Both the position numbers and the translations under genes were made by a program. Under the pieces are notes generated by a model. That model was given only the letters and a program-made list of their open reading frames with translations, was not told where the DNA came from and searched no databases. From assembly GCA_029339195.1 (NCBI GenBank), contig JAPTJF010000212.1, positions 1 through 64,000 on the forward strand: a stretch of 64,000 nucleotides of DNA. Reading direction: 5' to 3'. This document shows positions 12,108 to 23,839 of the stretch, piece by piece. Each line of letters starts with the position of its first letter. The first letter of the stretch is position 1. Source of the DNA: Micractinium sp. NFX-FRZ (Eukaryota > Chlorophyta > Trebouxiophyceae > Chlorellales > Chlorellaceae).

Positions 12108-12721
12108 GGGCCCCCACTGCAAGTGGATCCCGGCTGCCCATGCGTGCCGGGGTCGCCAAAGCACCTGCGCGCATGGCAGTGCGTCCTTGCACTGCCTACA
12201 AGCCCCTCAGCCATCTATCTGTGGCACATCCTCACTTGGAGCATAGGGAGGGCAGCTCCTCGCCTCTCGCTTTGACGCTCACACCGCCCCACCTGGAGCA
12301 CATGAAACACAACACAGCACATGAAACACAACCCGCTTGATCCCCTGCCTATCTCGTGTGCCTGCCCACTTGTCCTGGGCGGCTGAACGCTGCTTGATGT
12401 ACATCAGCTGTAAGTGTACCCCCCGCCATGGCTGCCTGTGCCACGCCACACAGAGCTCAAGCGCCAGCTGCTCGATCAGAACATCAACAAGAGCAGTTTG
12501 ACAAGAATGACCGCAAGAGATAAAGCACCAAGTCGATACGGGACTACATCAACCGAAAAAGAGGTATTAACAAGAGGGAATAACAAAGCACTTGCATTCA
12601 TGAATAGTGCGCCCACTTGACAGCTGTCAGCCCTGGCGACCAAGCCAGCCCCACCTGCGGCCCCCGCCGCCCCCATGACACCCTGTCAGCCAGCCTGCCT
12701 GCCGGGCTGGCCCATACATGA
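12108..12721. other. Convergent intergenic region (3' ends of golgin-84 and CTF-motif gene)
   Basis: This 614-bp stretch lies between two stop codons that face each other and holds both 3' UTRs. Apart from a possible TGTAA at 12409 I see no gene, RNA or repeat. Confidence 0.6.
12409..12413 (+). terminator. Possible TGTAA polyadenylation signal of golgin-84
   Basis: TGTAA is the usual polyadenylation signal in chlorophyte green algae. This copy lies about 300 nt after the golgin-84 stop; a chance match is possible. Confidence 0.35.
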
Positions 12722-15700
12722 TCAGTCGGCCGCCCGCAGGCCCTCCAGCTCATGCGCCACCCTGGCCAAGTAGGCATCAAAACCGGTCGCTGCCCGCCGG
12801 GCGGCGGCAGGCCCGGCTGCGGGGCGCTCTGCCCTGGCATCATAGGTGGGATCTGGAGCTGGCTCCATGAGATCCTCAATAAGCGTGCCGTCCCAAAACA
12901 CGCCCAGTCTAGGAAGCCACACCACCTGCCTGCCGAGGCTGTCAGTCTGCAGCCGGCCAGAGCCACGCGCAGGAGCAGCGGCGGCGGGAACCTCCGGCGG
13001 AGCAGTCGCTGTGCTGGTGCTGCCGCCGACGCTGCCAGGGCCACACGAAGCAGCTGTGGCGGCGGAGGTCTTCAGCGGGGCAGCCGCTGCGCCGGTGCTG
13101 CCGTCGCCGCTCTCATCCGTGCTGCGCCTGCCGGCCAGCAGCGCCTGCACCTGCTCGAGCACGCTGGGCTGCCTGGCAGGTGGCGGCGGGGCGGGGCGGG
13201 CGCGCCCGACCAGGGGAGGCTGCAGGCGGGGCTGGAAGGTGCACTCTGCCGCCTCGCGTGCCTGCAGGCGGGGGGCCAGGGGCAGGGGAGAGGGCACGAG
13301 TGTGTGTGTGTGTGTGGTGGTGGGTTGGGGGTGGGGTGGGTGGGGGGGGCGGGCACAGGTTGCAGGCAGCAGACACACTGTCTGCCCTGGCTGGAACCAC
13401 CACCCACCCATCCCAAAGCAGACAGGCGTGTGTTCACGCCCCCCAGTGTGTGCCCACCCAACCCCTTCGCCTACCCACCTCGCGCTCCCGGGCGGCGGCG
13501 GCACACGCCACCTCCTTGGCCTCGCGCCTCCTCTGCAGCTCCTCGCTGTACCCGTCCAGGTCCTGCAAAGGGGGCACAATGATGCACAGGTGAGCCACGT
13601 GACACGCATAGCAGCCAATTGTATTGGCAACAACCGCAAGAGAGGTTATCTATTGACACAAAAAATGTTTGGAGGTGAACAGCATGCAGTCAGAACACTT
13701 GGTGCATCACCCCTCTGCTTGAGCTGCCCTCTCCTTCCCCAAAAACATGCGCTCCCCTGCCCGCACGAACCGCCAGCCAGCCAGCTCTTGCCTGCAAGTT
13801 GGCCACGTGAGCAGCTCGGTGCAACCCCTCTCAACAGTCATCCCCTGCCCGCAAGTGCAGCTAAACAACCAGCACTTGCCTGCATGTTGATGCGGGGGCG
13901 GGCCGTGCCATACGTGCTGCCGGCGCCGGCAGCCTGGGAGATGTCTGGCTTGAAAGTGCAAGCAGCCACGGCGGCCTCCTCATGCAGGCGCCGCTTGAGC
14001 TCCTGAGCAGGCACAGCAGGGGACCGCACAGCACGGACGAGAGAGTCAACGGCGGGCCGGCCAATCGTCGGCAAGGCTGGGGTGGGGCGGCTTGCAGAAG
14101 GCAGGCGTTGCATGCCTGGACCCTCCTGGGCGGCGCTCACCCAATGAAGGCTTGCACAATGCGCTGCTCTGCATTAATTCTGGGGAGACGCTGCCATGCA
14201 GACCCCATTCCGCGCTGCAGTGCAGCCCAGCTTCACCACCCACCCTTGCACGCACCCACCCACCCACCCACCAGCTTTGCCTGGCGCGCCGCCCACTCGG
14301 CGTGCAGCTGCTGGGGTGACCGCCCAGGCAGGGCAGCGGCACGCTCCGTGATGGTTGGGTGGAAGGTGCAGTGGGCCAGGTGGGGCTCCGTGGCAGGGCG
14401 GCCACGGCTGTCGCCACCTGGCGCCGCCAAGCTGGCACTGGTAGCAGTGCACATCCCCTCGCTGTCGCCCCAGGCAGCCAGGCTGGCCACGGCGTGTGCA
14501 CCAGCCTCGCCGCGGCCATCGTGGGCGCTGCCCTGGTCGGCACCTGCTCCAGCCGGCAGCCCAGCCAGGCCCAGCATGCCGGCCATGCCGCGTGCCAGGG
14601 CAGCGCGCACAGCATGGCTGGCGCTCAGCGGCCGCCGCCTGGAGGCCTCCTCAGTGCTGGCGGCCTGCCCCTCGCAGCCTGCATCGCCTGCCTGTAAACA
14701 AGTCTCCGGCAGGGCACCAGCGGCGCCTTCAGCGGACTGCACCTGGGCCCGCTGCCTGCGCTGCAGGATGAGCTGGGAGCCCGGCGACAGCGTGGCACCC
14801 TGCTGAGCTGGCACGCTGCGCTGGCGCTCACGCTCCAGCTTCTCCTCCAGCCCCTGCACAAACCGCTGCTGCCTGTGCAGGAAGCCGCCAAAGTCGGGGC
14901 GGGGCTCCAGACCAAAGCGCTGCCAGTAGGCCGCCTGCCGCCTCTCCCGCTGCGCCTGCTGTGCCAGCTGGGCCGCAGCGCCACCCAGCGCGCCCTCAGG
15001 ATGCGCCCTGGCGGCGCTGACAGGCCGCGAGGGGCGGGGGGAGCGGCGGGAGAGGGGCGGGCTGGGAGCACTGCTGTGCTGGGAGCGGGGGAAGGGACGG
15101 GCCTTGGGTGAGGCGGCCAGCGCCTCCTGCCGCAGCTCCTGCAGGGGAAGGGGGGGTTGGTTGAAGGCGTGAGCAGGAGCGGGCCATCAAACAACAACCA
15201 TGTATCCGCAGAGTGCCAGAGCTGCATTCATGGTGCAGAGGTAGGGCCCTGGCTTATGAGACACCCGGGGAACTACTCCACAGACACACCAACTCCAACA
15301 CCAACTGTGGCCGTGGCCAACCCTCCAGCCCAGCCCACCTGCTCTCGCTGCAGCCCCGCCTGGCGCTGGCGCTGCTGCAGGTCCCGGGCGTGTGCATACA
15401 GCCTGTCGCTCGCCTTGATCGGGCTGCTGTACAGGCGCACACAGGCGGCGCCCGCATGCCCCGGCGCCGACTGGCGGCGGGCTGGGGAGGCGGGAGGGCC
15501 GAGCGCTTGCGACAGGGTGGCGCCCGCCAGCTCAGCGGGCCCCTGACCAAGCGCACTTTGGGCTGCTGCTGGCTTGCTGCTGTCAGCAGGCGCAGGCTCG
15601 ACTGCAGCACCAGCAGCAGCAGTGAGAGCCGCTCGTGCTGACGCAGCAGACTGGGGGCGCAGTTCGGCGACGGCGGTGCCCGCCAGGCAGGCAGAAGTCC

Positions 15701-18584
15701 TGGCTTGGCCGTCCTTCCCGTCGACTGCGCCGGGATCGCGCTGCATCGGCGGCACAGTTGCCCTGGTGCCGCCGCCGCCCAGGCCCGACATGCTGTGGGA
15801 CAGCACAGCGGCGGCTGCCGAGGAATTCAGCCCCGCCCGGTGCAACAGCTCCAGCTGCTGCCTCACCGCCTCCTCCATGCTGTCCCCCGGAGAGGCAGGG
15901 CGGGCGCAGCGCACCAGCGCGCCGCCGCCGCCGTAGCGCACGCCCGCCTCGCACAGCGCCTGGCTGCGGGGCGCCACCGCCGGGTGGAAGGTGCACTCTG
16001 CCAGCGCCTCGTGCTCGCGCTCCTGGCGCTGCCGCTCGCTCCTGCGTGGGCGGGAGGCCGGGTGGTAAGGCCCGTGGTGTGGTGTGGGCGTTGGGATGAG
16101 GCACATCGCAGACAGCCATAGGGAGCATGCATTGCCTGTGCTGGTGCAAGCATGCAGGCTCCCTTTCAGGGGTGGCTCTCCTCCCTTCCATACACATGTG
16201 CCCACCTCTCCTGTGCGCGCTGCCGCTGCCGCATCTGCCGCTCGTACAGCTCGCCGGCCGCCTCCTTGCCAAAGGCACAGCCACTGCCTGCTGCACAGCT
16301 TCCGGGGCCAGCAGCTGGGGCGCTGCCGGGGCGGGCATGGCCCCAGCCGGCGGAGGCGGCTGTTGCCAGTGCGGGCTTGAAGGTGCAGGCAGCCAGGACT
16401 TGCTGGTCCTGCTGCTGCCGCATCTCGGCATACCTGAGTGCACAGCGGGGGGAGGCAGGGGTTAGGGGAAGCCAGGCAGTGTGCCGGTGTGCGTGCATGC
16501 CCGGACTGTCGTTGAACAGGTGAAGTGTGCGGAGAGGTGCGCACTCAGGGCAGCATCGATGCTGTGGTCACCACCCACCCACCCAGCCCGCCTCCCAGCA
16601 ATCCAGCCGGCTGCCGTGCCGCACCCTCCTCCCGCATCTGCTCACCGATGCTCTGCCTCCTGGCGCTGCCGCACTTGTCGCGCATACATGGCGGCCAGAG
16701 GGCCGCCGCCGTGCTCTGACTCTGACCCATCGCTGCCCCAGGCTGCGGCGCGCGGCGCAGGCATGACCGTGCGGGTTGCGTGCGGCAGTGCACTGTCGTT
16801 GTGGTTCCAGGTCTGGTAGGAGCTGCCTCCGCTGCTGGAGGCAGGCAGGGGGTCAGCCCCCATGTGTGTGGCCGGTGGCAGAGCTTGCTGGGGCTCCGAC
16901 TGGTAGCTGGCGTTGCTGTCCTCTGACATGCTGCCACCGCTGCTGGCGTAGCTGATCTGTTGCCATCCTTGGGACTGGTCTGCTTGGTGCGGGTATGGCT
17001 GCATCTCGTCAGCGTGCAGCGAGGCCAGCAGGCCTGCCATAGCTGGCAGCGGCTGCGCCAGCTCGTCTGCTTGCGATACGACGGAAGCAGTGGCCCCAGA
17101 TGGCGTGGCGCCGTCACCTGGGTCAGTGCCAGCAGCCCCGCCCGCCCTGCTGCCGGGCTGCAGCAGCTCAGCAATGGCAGCCTCCAGGTCAGCAGTGCTG
17201 CTTGGCGCCAGGTCGGCTCCAGCGGCCAGGTCGGCTGTGCCGCAGGTGTTTGGAGGGGCAGCCGCAGCGGCTGGCGGCATGCTGCCAAATCCTGTTCCAG
17301 CGTCGACGTCGTCCCCGCCAGATGAGGTGCCGCCCAGCAGCAGTGCTCTCATGTCTGCCACCAGCGATGCCTCCGACTCGGCATCAATGCCAGCCTGGAG
17401 GCCTGGCGGGCAGCAGGGCTCCTCGTCCAGCTGCTCCCAGGCAGCGCTGCCGGCGTCCGCTGGGGAATCGGCATCATCCTCAGCAAGCGAGTCGTTGAAT
17501 CTGGCCCAGTCAGCCGGCCCCCACGCTTTGGAACCCGCCCTCAGTGCCCTGCGGGCGGGCACCTGCTCCGCCAGGGTGGCGCCGGCTGTGCTGAGCTGGC
17601 TCTGGCTGCTGCACTCCCGGATGGTGACTAGCACCGGCGGCACCGAGCCGCTCGCTGCAGGGATAGGAAGAGGCAGACGGGGAGCATTGGACGATTGGTG
17701 CTGGCATGCGTGCTCTGTTTAACGGCCTAGCACCCACATGTTGCTACTAGGAGTGAAGCGCACCCTGCCCAAACGCCCGCCCCCCGGCCCCGCCCCGCCC
17801 CGCCCTACCCTGCCCACCTGAGTAGCGCTTGCTGGCCACCGCCTCCCAGCTCGCCGAGCTGCTGGACCGCCGCGGGCTGTGCCGCCCCGAGCCATCACTG
17901 CTGCCGCCGCTGACGGAGCGAGGCAACTGGTGCGCTGCCCGGGGAGGCAGCTCCGATGGGGACTCTGCGGGGGTGGCGGGCGGCGGGCGGAAGGCGGCCG
18001 ACTCCTGCTGGGGCGGCCATGCCCGCTCCTGGTGCGGCACGGCGTCCAGAGAAGCCACCATCCGCTCCACTTGGCGCTGCAGGGCGTCGTGGGTGCTGCC
18101 GCCTGCTGCTGCGACGCTTGTGTCGGTGGCGTGCGCGGCGGCGGCGGGCGGGGGGATGCCAGCGGGGAGGCCCAGAGCCTGCGCCACCGCCGCCTCCAGC
18201 GCGACGTCTTCTGGGCTAGGCTGCTGGCCGTAGGCAGCGCCGATCCGTTCACCTTGCTCCTCCGGGTCTCGCAGCGGCAGCGGCACAGCCTGCAAGCGGG
18301 GTGGGAAGGGCGAGAAGCAGATGGATGCAGCTGTTTGACGGCGGTGGAGGGGAGCGGCCACCCTGCGGCAGGCGGGGTGGCAAGCCAGCAGCCCAATTGG
18401 CATCCGCATGGCGGCGCACCTTCAGCTCTGCTAGCTGCGCCTTGGTGTCTCCATCTGGCAGCAGGAGCAGGACGTCGTCGTCGCCGGAGTCCCCAAGCGG
18501 TTGGGTAGCCTCTCGCGCCGCGGCACCCGCTGCGCCGCCCTCATTGAAGGATTTTGTGACGGTGGCTCGGCAGCAGCCGCGCAT
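12722..18584 (-). CDS. Long protein with five CTF[HKQ]P motifs; function unknown
   Basis: Exons: 18584-18420, 18289-17818, 17654-16646, 16433-16206, 16041-15339, 15138-14272, 14002-13880, 13562-13480 and 13261-12722, all phase-consistent, about 1396 aa. Five copies of a short motif (ACTFKPAL, ECTFHPAV, HCTFHPTI, ACTFKPDI, ECTFQPRL) occur one per exon in exons 4, 5, 6, 7 and 9. Arg/Gln-rich helices such as MYARQVRQRQEAE, LYERQMRQRQRAQE and LYAHARDLQQRQRQ sit between them. Exons 2-3 are acidic, Ser/Ala-rich and probably disordered. I recall similar [AE]CTFxP repeats in uncharacterised protist proteins, some possibly cytoskeletal or flagellar, but assign no function. Intron 7 appears to use a GC donor (CAG|GCAAGT). 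No signal peptide or membrane segment is seen. Confidence 0.8.
13297..13317. repeat. (GT)n microsatellite
   Basis: A short GT run inside the intron between the last two exons of the CTF-motif gene. Confidence 0.8.
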
Positions 18585-19615
18585 GGCGCCTTGCTACGCC
18601 GTCCGAGGCGTTCGCCACTGTCGTCGTCTGCCGGAGAGCCAACTGAACTCACAACTGCACACTAGGTGTCCCAAGAGGCAATCCAATGTCGGAACGTGTA
18701 AAGAATAGTTGGCGAGTTGGCCAGCATTGGCCCTTGCTTTACCGCCGCCGTCGGCCACCTGGCGACGGCCTGGCGCCCCTTGCGCCCCCCGTCAGCGCCC
18801 CTTGCGCCCAGCAATAGCTGCGGAGGCTGGCCCAGTCGCTAGGATTCAGTGGAATGTAACCAATTCACTAGCAGCCTGTCTAAACACGCATGCCCTGCCT
18901 GATAGGGGCGGGACACCAGGCAGGCACCAGGCCGCGTTCAACCGGAGCCGCGGGACTGCAGGCTGCGAGCGCCAAGAATCTTCGCTGCGGCATCTGGCGG
19001 TGCAACACACCGGCACAAAATCCCTGAGACCTCATAGCATCCGCGTCAATTGGAACAACTTTGGCATCCACATTATACTGCTGGCCGAGATTGTGCACAC
19101 AACCCGTCGGCCAGGCCGTCAAAGCGACCCTGCAGCGGAAACCACATCACATGTGTGAGCTCTTTGTGTGCGGCTTTAGCAAGCATACCATCAACACTCA
19201 TCGCAAAGCCAGTGCGCTGTGTTTAAGCAGCTGTCACTGCAGCCGCATGCTCACTGGCCTGCCACCCGCTGGCGGTGCGCACCCGCCCGAGCCAGTGCAC
19301 TCCCCCGCCTACTTGCTGGCTTCAAGTGGCCTGCTGCCGCCCTCTTCTGATCACCTGCGCATACCGGTGTATGAATTGAGCCCTACCACCGGTTCTAACT
19401 CCTCCTGACTCCCGTTCCTCAACAGGGAAACCTGGGGACGCCACGTCACAGGCTGGCAGAGTCTCCCTCCTCCTCTGTTAACGCATGCCTCCCCTCCGCA
19501 ACAGGACAGCAGTGTAGCAACGTTCTGACGCCAAAGGTAGCGCAGCGGCCCGGCCCATTCAAAACAACAGCCCACTTGCCAGGCTCAGGCCCGCGCGGCG
19601 AGAGGCGCGGGAACC
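18585..19615. promoter_or_regulatory. Divergent intergenic region (CTF-motif gene / Alfin-like gene)
   Basis: This 1031-bp stretch between two divergent start codons presumably holds both promoters. It is less GC-rich than the coding DNA around it. No recognisable ORF, tRNA or repeat was found. Confidence 0.5.
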
Positions 19616-21767
19616 ATGGCGCTACGTACTGTGGACGACGTGTTTGCAGACTACGTGGGGCGCCGGCGTGGCATTATCAAGGCTCTGACAGTCGAGGTGC
19701 GCTGCCGTGCTGGCTTGGCCGCAGCCCTGCCCGCCATCGCAGTCGCACGCTGCTGCAGCGGACCGGGCGCTGGCAGTACGCGCCATTTCGCCGGGCGCGA
19801 GCAGTGCCGGCCGCTCCCTGCACTTGCACTTGCTGGGACTTGGGCGCTCTGGACTGTCAGGGCGCGTGCTTTGCAGCCTGATGAAACTATCACAGCGAGG
19901 ACAGGCCGCGGCAGCCCTCCCGCCCCGCCTGCCGCCGCCCCGGTACGCACGCCCACACGCTCGCTGCGCCTGCTTGCCCCCGCTGCTCGCCGCTGCCCGC
20001 AGGTGGACCATTTCTGGGAGCAGTGCGACCCCTCCAAGGAGAACCTCTGCCTCTACGGCTACGCAGATGGCACCTGGGAGGTCACGCTGCCCTGCGAGGA
20101 GGTGCCGCCCGAGCTGCCGGAGCCCACGCTGGGCATCAACTTTGCACGCGATGGTGGGCACTTTCTCTTCCCTCCCTCGCCCTGCAATTGTATTCCGGAG
20201 GCGCACAGGGTCCCTTGCAAGCGGGGCACGGGGAGGGGCATGCGTGTGCACTTTGCGTGCGGCGGTGGACAGGTGGCGCGCGGGGCATGCGGGGAATGGT
20301 TGCGGCGTGGCAGGCTGGCAGCTGGGTGCTGCCTTCATGCGCCACGCATGTGCACCGCCCGCATCCACAAGCCCCCCTGCATCTTCCCTCGCCGCCGTCC
20401 ACCTGGCGCCTCGGCTTCGCACCAGCTTGTTCCTCCCCCCTCCAACGGCCGTCATTTCTGCATGCTGTGCTTCACGTTGCATGGTATCACCTGCCAGTAC
20501 CCAAACCACTGGCCCCCCTGTGCGCCCGCAGGCATGAAGCGTCAGGACTGGATGTGCCTGGTGTCGGTGCACGCCGACTGCTGGCTCATGGCCATGACCT
20601 TTTATAACGGAGCCAAGCTGGTGAGCCCTCTCACCTACTTAGGCAGCATGTGCTGTGCAGCCCCAGTGGCAGCTCGTGGCAAGAGTGGCAGAGCAGAGGG
20701 AGGGCCAGAAGGAGGCGCGTTGAGTGCGCTGTGTGCTACACCACTGGCGCTTGCAAGACCTTAAGCGTCTCCTCTCTGATGCCACAAACATGGGGTGTCG
20801 GGCGCGGCTGTAGGAGGAGATCAGCGCTCTGCCCAGGCGGCACGCGTCAATGGTGCTGAGCCGTTGTCACTGTTCTCGCTGTTGCCTGCCGCCGCAGGAC
20901 CAGAAGGGCCGGCAGCGGCTGTTTGAGGAGATCAACGCGCTGCCCACGTGCTACGAGATTGTGACGGGGCGGGCGGCGGGCAAGCCGGGCGGCCTGGACC
21001 CCGCTGAGCTGGCAGCCATCAGGCGTGCCCGCGGGGTGAGCTGGCAGGGGGGATCATGCAGTGTGACTAGCGGAAGGAGGGGGGGGGGGAACGGGGGCCT
21101 GGGGCGCCGCAGCGCTGGCGGTCGCCACATGCGGGTGGGGCGTTGGTGTGCAACCATTTGGGGGCTGTTGGGAAGGACACGCGCCTGCTCCATGGCTGTG
21201 TGTGACCGGCCCTGCCGCGTGCCTGCTGCTGCCTGCAGGGCGGCCGCTCCCAGCAGAATGAGGAGGAGGACGACGGCGACTCGCCCCAGGATGGGGAGGG
21301 GGACCCCTGCCCCAACTGCGGCGCCACCTACCGGTGCGCCTGGGGAGGGTGGCAGCGCAGCGGGAGGGTGGGCAGGCTGGTGCCGTTCGTGGCTGCGGAA
21401 GGGCGAGTGTGGTGTGCAGGGCTGTGCTGCATGCGCTGCCGGCGTCAAGCAGGCGCCCCCGCCGGGGCGCTGTGTGTGCACACCCGGCCAGCAGCAATGC
21501 AAACTAAGTGGGGGGCACTCCCGTGCATGTCCCGCTAATTCTGGGCCCAGCGCAACATGTGCTCCCACACATTGCCCCTGGCACACACCATCACAACTAC
21601 TCATTCTCCCTTTGTCCATGTATGTGTGTATACTATGTTGCCTCAGGTCTGGCGAGTTCTGGATCCAGTGCGACGTGTGCGACCGCTGGTTTGACGGCAA
21701 GTGCGTGCGCATGACCTCCAAACTGGCGGAGGAGCAGCCGCAGTGGAAGTGCCCGCTCTGCCCCTGA
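19616..21767 (+). CDS. Alfin-like PHD-finger protein (histone H3K4me reader family)
   Basis: Member of the plant Alfin1-like family, nuclear proteins that read methylated H3K4 through a C-terminal PHD finger. Exons: 19616-19696, 20003-20153, 20532-20620, 20898-21035, 21239-21333, 21647-21767, 224 aa, near the family's usual 240. The N-terminal Alfin domain is clear: [20 protein letters not shown], then [33 protein letters not shown] and a [15 protein letters not shown] block. After an acidic linker ([15 protein letters not shown]) the PHD begins CPNCGATY and continues [17 protein letters not shown] to KCPLC. The residue that is normally the zinc-binding His (WFHGKC in plant Alfins) is Asp here. 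The stop codon lies inside a 43-bp tandem repeat. Confidence 0.93.
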
Positions 21768-21836
21768 GAGCGGGGGCGGCGCGGCACGGCAGCGCCCGCT
21801 CTGCCCCTGAGGGCGGGGGCAACGCAGCACGGCAGC
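21751..21836 (+). repeat. 43-bp tandem duplication over the Alfin-like stop codon
   Basis: Units 21751-21793 and 21794-21836 differ at only a few positions, and a third copy starts at 21837. The first unit contains the last codons and the TGA; the second repeats them in the 3' UTR. Confidence 0.92.
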
Positions 21837-22566
21837 GCCCGCAGTGGCCCCGACAGGCTGCCGGCGGGCAGGCTGGGCGGCTGGGCCATCTGGGAGCTTG
21901 GCGGGCGGCTGACCTGGGCCGAAGGCCTGCTCCAGCGCCTCCTCCCTGATTGTGTCTGCCCGCTGTTTGGCGCTGGTGCGGGCCGCAGCATGCGATTTCG
22001 ATCTTCATTTCTTTTGACCGTACCGTGTGGGATGCAGCGCTGGTGGCCCCCTGCCATGCACATGCCGTGTGTTTGTGCCTCCCTCCCCTTGACACCTGTG
22101 ACCGCTCACACCACCGCACCCAACCGCACCACCGACCTTGGTTGTACCCTCACCCCTCCCTCCCTTGTATTGCTCCTTTTCCCGCCCCCGCAACCCTCTT
22201 TGCTGCTGCGTCTCGTGTCACAGCACTCTATTTGAAACTCAACCGCTGCTTGCTCAAGACAGGGCGTGATGCGAGGGCAGCGGCGGGCAGCACACAGCGC
22301 TGTTTGCATGGGCATGCATGCTCATGTATGTTGTGCTCCTAGGCAGGCACCACGCACTGGAATTGCATATGTTTATCGACACAATTGTCTTCCTCTCCCA
22401 CCCATTGGTCCAACGAGCAGCGCTCTCCAGGCCGCCTTGTTCTTTGAGACGGCCGGTGCGGTAGTCTTCTGCAAGCCCTGCAGCCTCCCCATTTATTGCT
22501 GGATTGATCGGCCATATATAGCAGCAAAACTCAGCTTACAGCGAGAAGGCAGCGGACGGCCGAGGG
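21768..22566. other. Intergenic region, Alfin-like 3' UTR and TPRKB promoter
   Basis: Both flanking genes run on the plus strand, so this 799-bp stretch holds the 3' UTR of one and the promoter of the next. An A/T-richer patch with TATATA near 22515-22520 lies about 50 bp upstream of the TPRKB start and could be a TATA-like element. No other gene seen. Confidence 0.5.
22513..22520 (+). promoter_or_regulatory. TATA-like element upstream of TPRKB homolog
   Basis: CATATATA occurs in an AT-richer patch about 50 bp before the start codon at 22567. In such GC-rich surroundings it stands out, but its function is an inference. Confidence 0.3.
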
Positions 22567-23839
22567 ATGGCGGAGCGGTGGGAGCTGGAGGACTTGCCGG
22601 GCCACTCGCTGACGGTGCTGCTGTTCAAGGACGTGACCAATGCCAGGTGATGGCCGCAGAGCGAAGAGCCATGCGACTCCGTCGTTGTGGGGAAGGCCTG
22701 CCGCCGGATGTGGCACCGCCCGCTGCCGTCACCTGTTTCATCCACCACCCGCCTCTACACACCCATGCTTCTATCCCCATGTGCAGCGAGTTAAAAGAAC
22801 AGGTGCTGAAGGGTGCGTTGAACCCCGAGTGCGCTCTGGTCAACGCATCGCTAGTGCCCGATGCACTGGTGCTGCGGGCGGCCGCGCACAAGGCAGCAGC
22901 GGCGCAGCAGCGGGGCGCGCTGCGCACGAGGAGCGTGCATGCGGAGCTCGTCTTCAACCTGTCTGGGTCAAAGCACGTGAGTGATTGACATCATGGTGGC
23001 AGTTGGGGAAGGGAGCAGGAGGGAAGGGGAGGGCCGGGCGCCTGCCGGGCGCAGCTGCCCTTGCTGCTGCTGTCGGCATGCAGTGCGCACCCACCTGCCA
23101 GTGCAGCTGCCAACAGCCAACCTCTGGCGCCCGCTGCTGCTGCCCCCTGCTGCCGCGCCCCTGCCTGTGCAGATTGGAGAGACTCTGGGGCGGTACGGGA
23201 TCGGCCCCGAGTGCCGGCACGTGCTGGCAGCTCGATTTGACGCGTCACCAGAAGAGGCAGCTGCCATCCCAGGGCTGGTGGCAGGCACACCCGCGCCGCT
23301 CTCAGGTGGGGGGCGGGGGGAAAGGCAAAGGAGCGCAGGTGGATGGAGGGCGGGTTGGCAGTGCCAGCACAGCAGCAACAGCGGCGGGGCCACCTCCTTG
23401 CTGCTGCCCTGCTTCTGCCTCCCGAACACACCCCGCAGCTCGCCCCCGCACTGTCACCCCTCGCTTCCGCCCGTGCAACCATCGACACGGCTTTGTTCCA
23501 ATGCACTATCATGGGCGATGCCCCGTGCAGATGTGGCATGCCTGCCTGCCATCGCCCTCAGCATTGCCTTGTGCTGCTGCCCATGCCTTCAACCTGTCGG
23601 CATGCAGAGCTGGCGGGCCTGGCTGACGTGGCGCTGCTGCCCGCGGTGCCCGAAGCCCTCCCCCCAGCCATCAATCAATCAATTAACCACAGCGTGTCAC
23701 CTCGCACCCCCGTGCAGAGCTGGCGGGCCTGGCTGACATGGCGCTGCTGACCAAGTACCTGAAGCCCAGCCAGGAGGAGCTCAGCGTGGGCAGCATGGCG
23801 CAGGCGCAGCTCATGCGCATCGCCGCACGTGACTGCTAG
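22567..23839 (+). CDS. TPRKB/Cgi121 subunit of KEOPS (EKC) complex
   Basis: Homolog of TPRKB (human) and Cgi121 (yeast), the KEOPS subunit that binds the Bud32/PRPK kinase and tRNA for t6A37 synthesis. Exons: 22567-22646, 22787-22976, 23173-23305, 23718-23839, giving 174 aa, essentially the family length. Diagnostic blocks: LTVLLFKDVTNASELKEQV, HAELVFNLSGSKHIGETL and HVLAARFDASPEE. The C-terminus LADMALLTKYLKPSQEEL is typical. A duplicated copy of the last acceptor and the first 29 nt of the last exon lies 110 bp upstream (23603-23639). If spliced there, the protein would end differently and stop at 23750. The downstream acceptor gives the conserved C-terminus and is taken as the main form. 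Confidence 0.93.
23603..23749 (+). repeat. Duplicated acceptor and exon start (TPRKB last exon), 110-bp period
   Basis: Copies at 23603-23639 and 23713-23749 match over 37 bp with a single difference (GACGTG versus GACATG). Each includes TGCAG and the codons for ELAGLAD. After the match the copies diverge, though both continue with a similar CCTGAAG/CCCGAAG ending. Confidence 0.93.

Noticed and set aside
18585..19615. tRNA or snRNA gene in the AT-richer divergent region
   Set aside because: No A/B-box pair or cloverleaf could be found by eye.
22953..23539. Separate minus-strand protein opposite TPRKB
   Set aside because: No domain; it overlaps well-supported TPRKB exons and is composition-driven.
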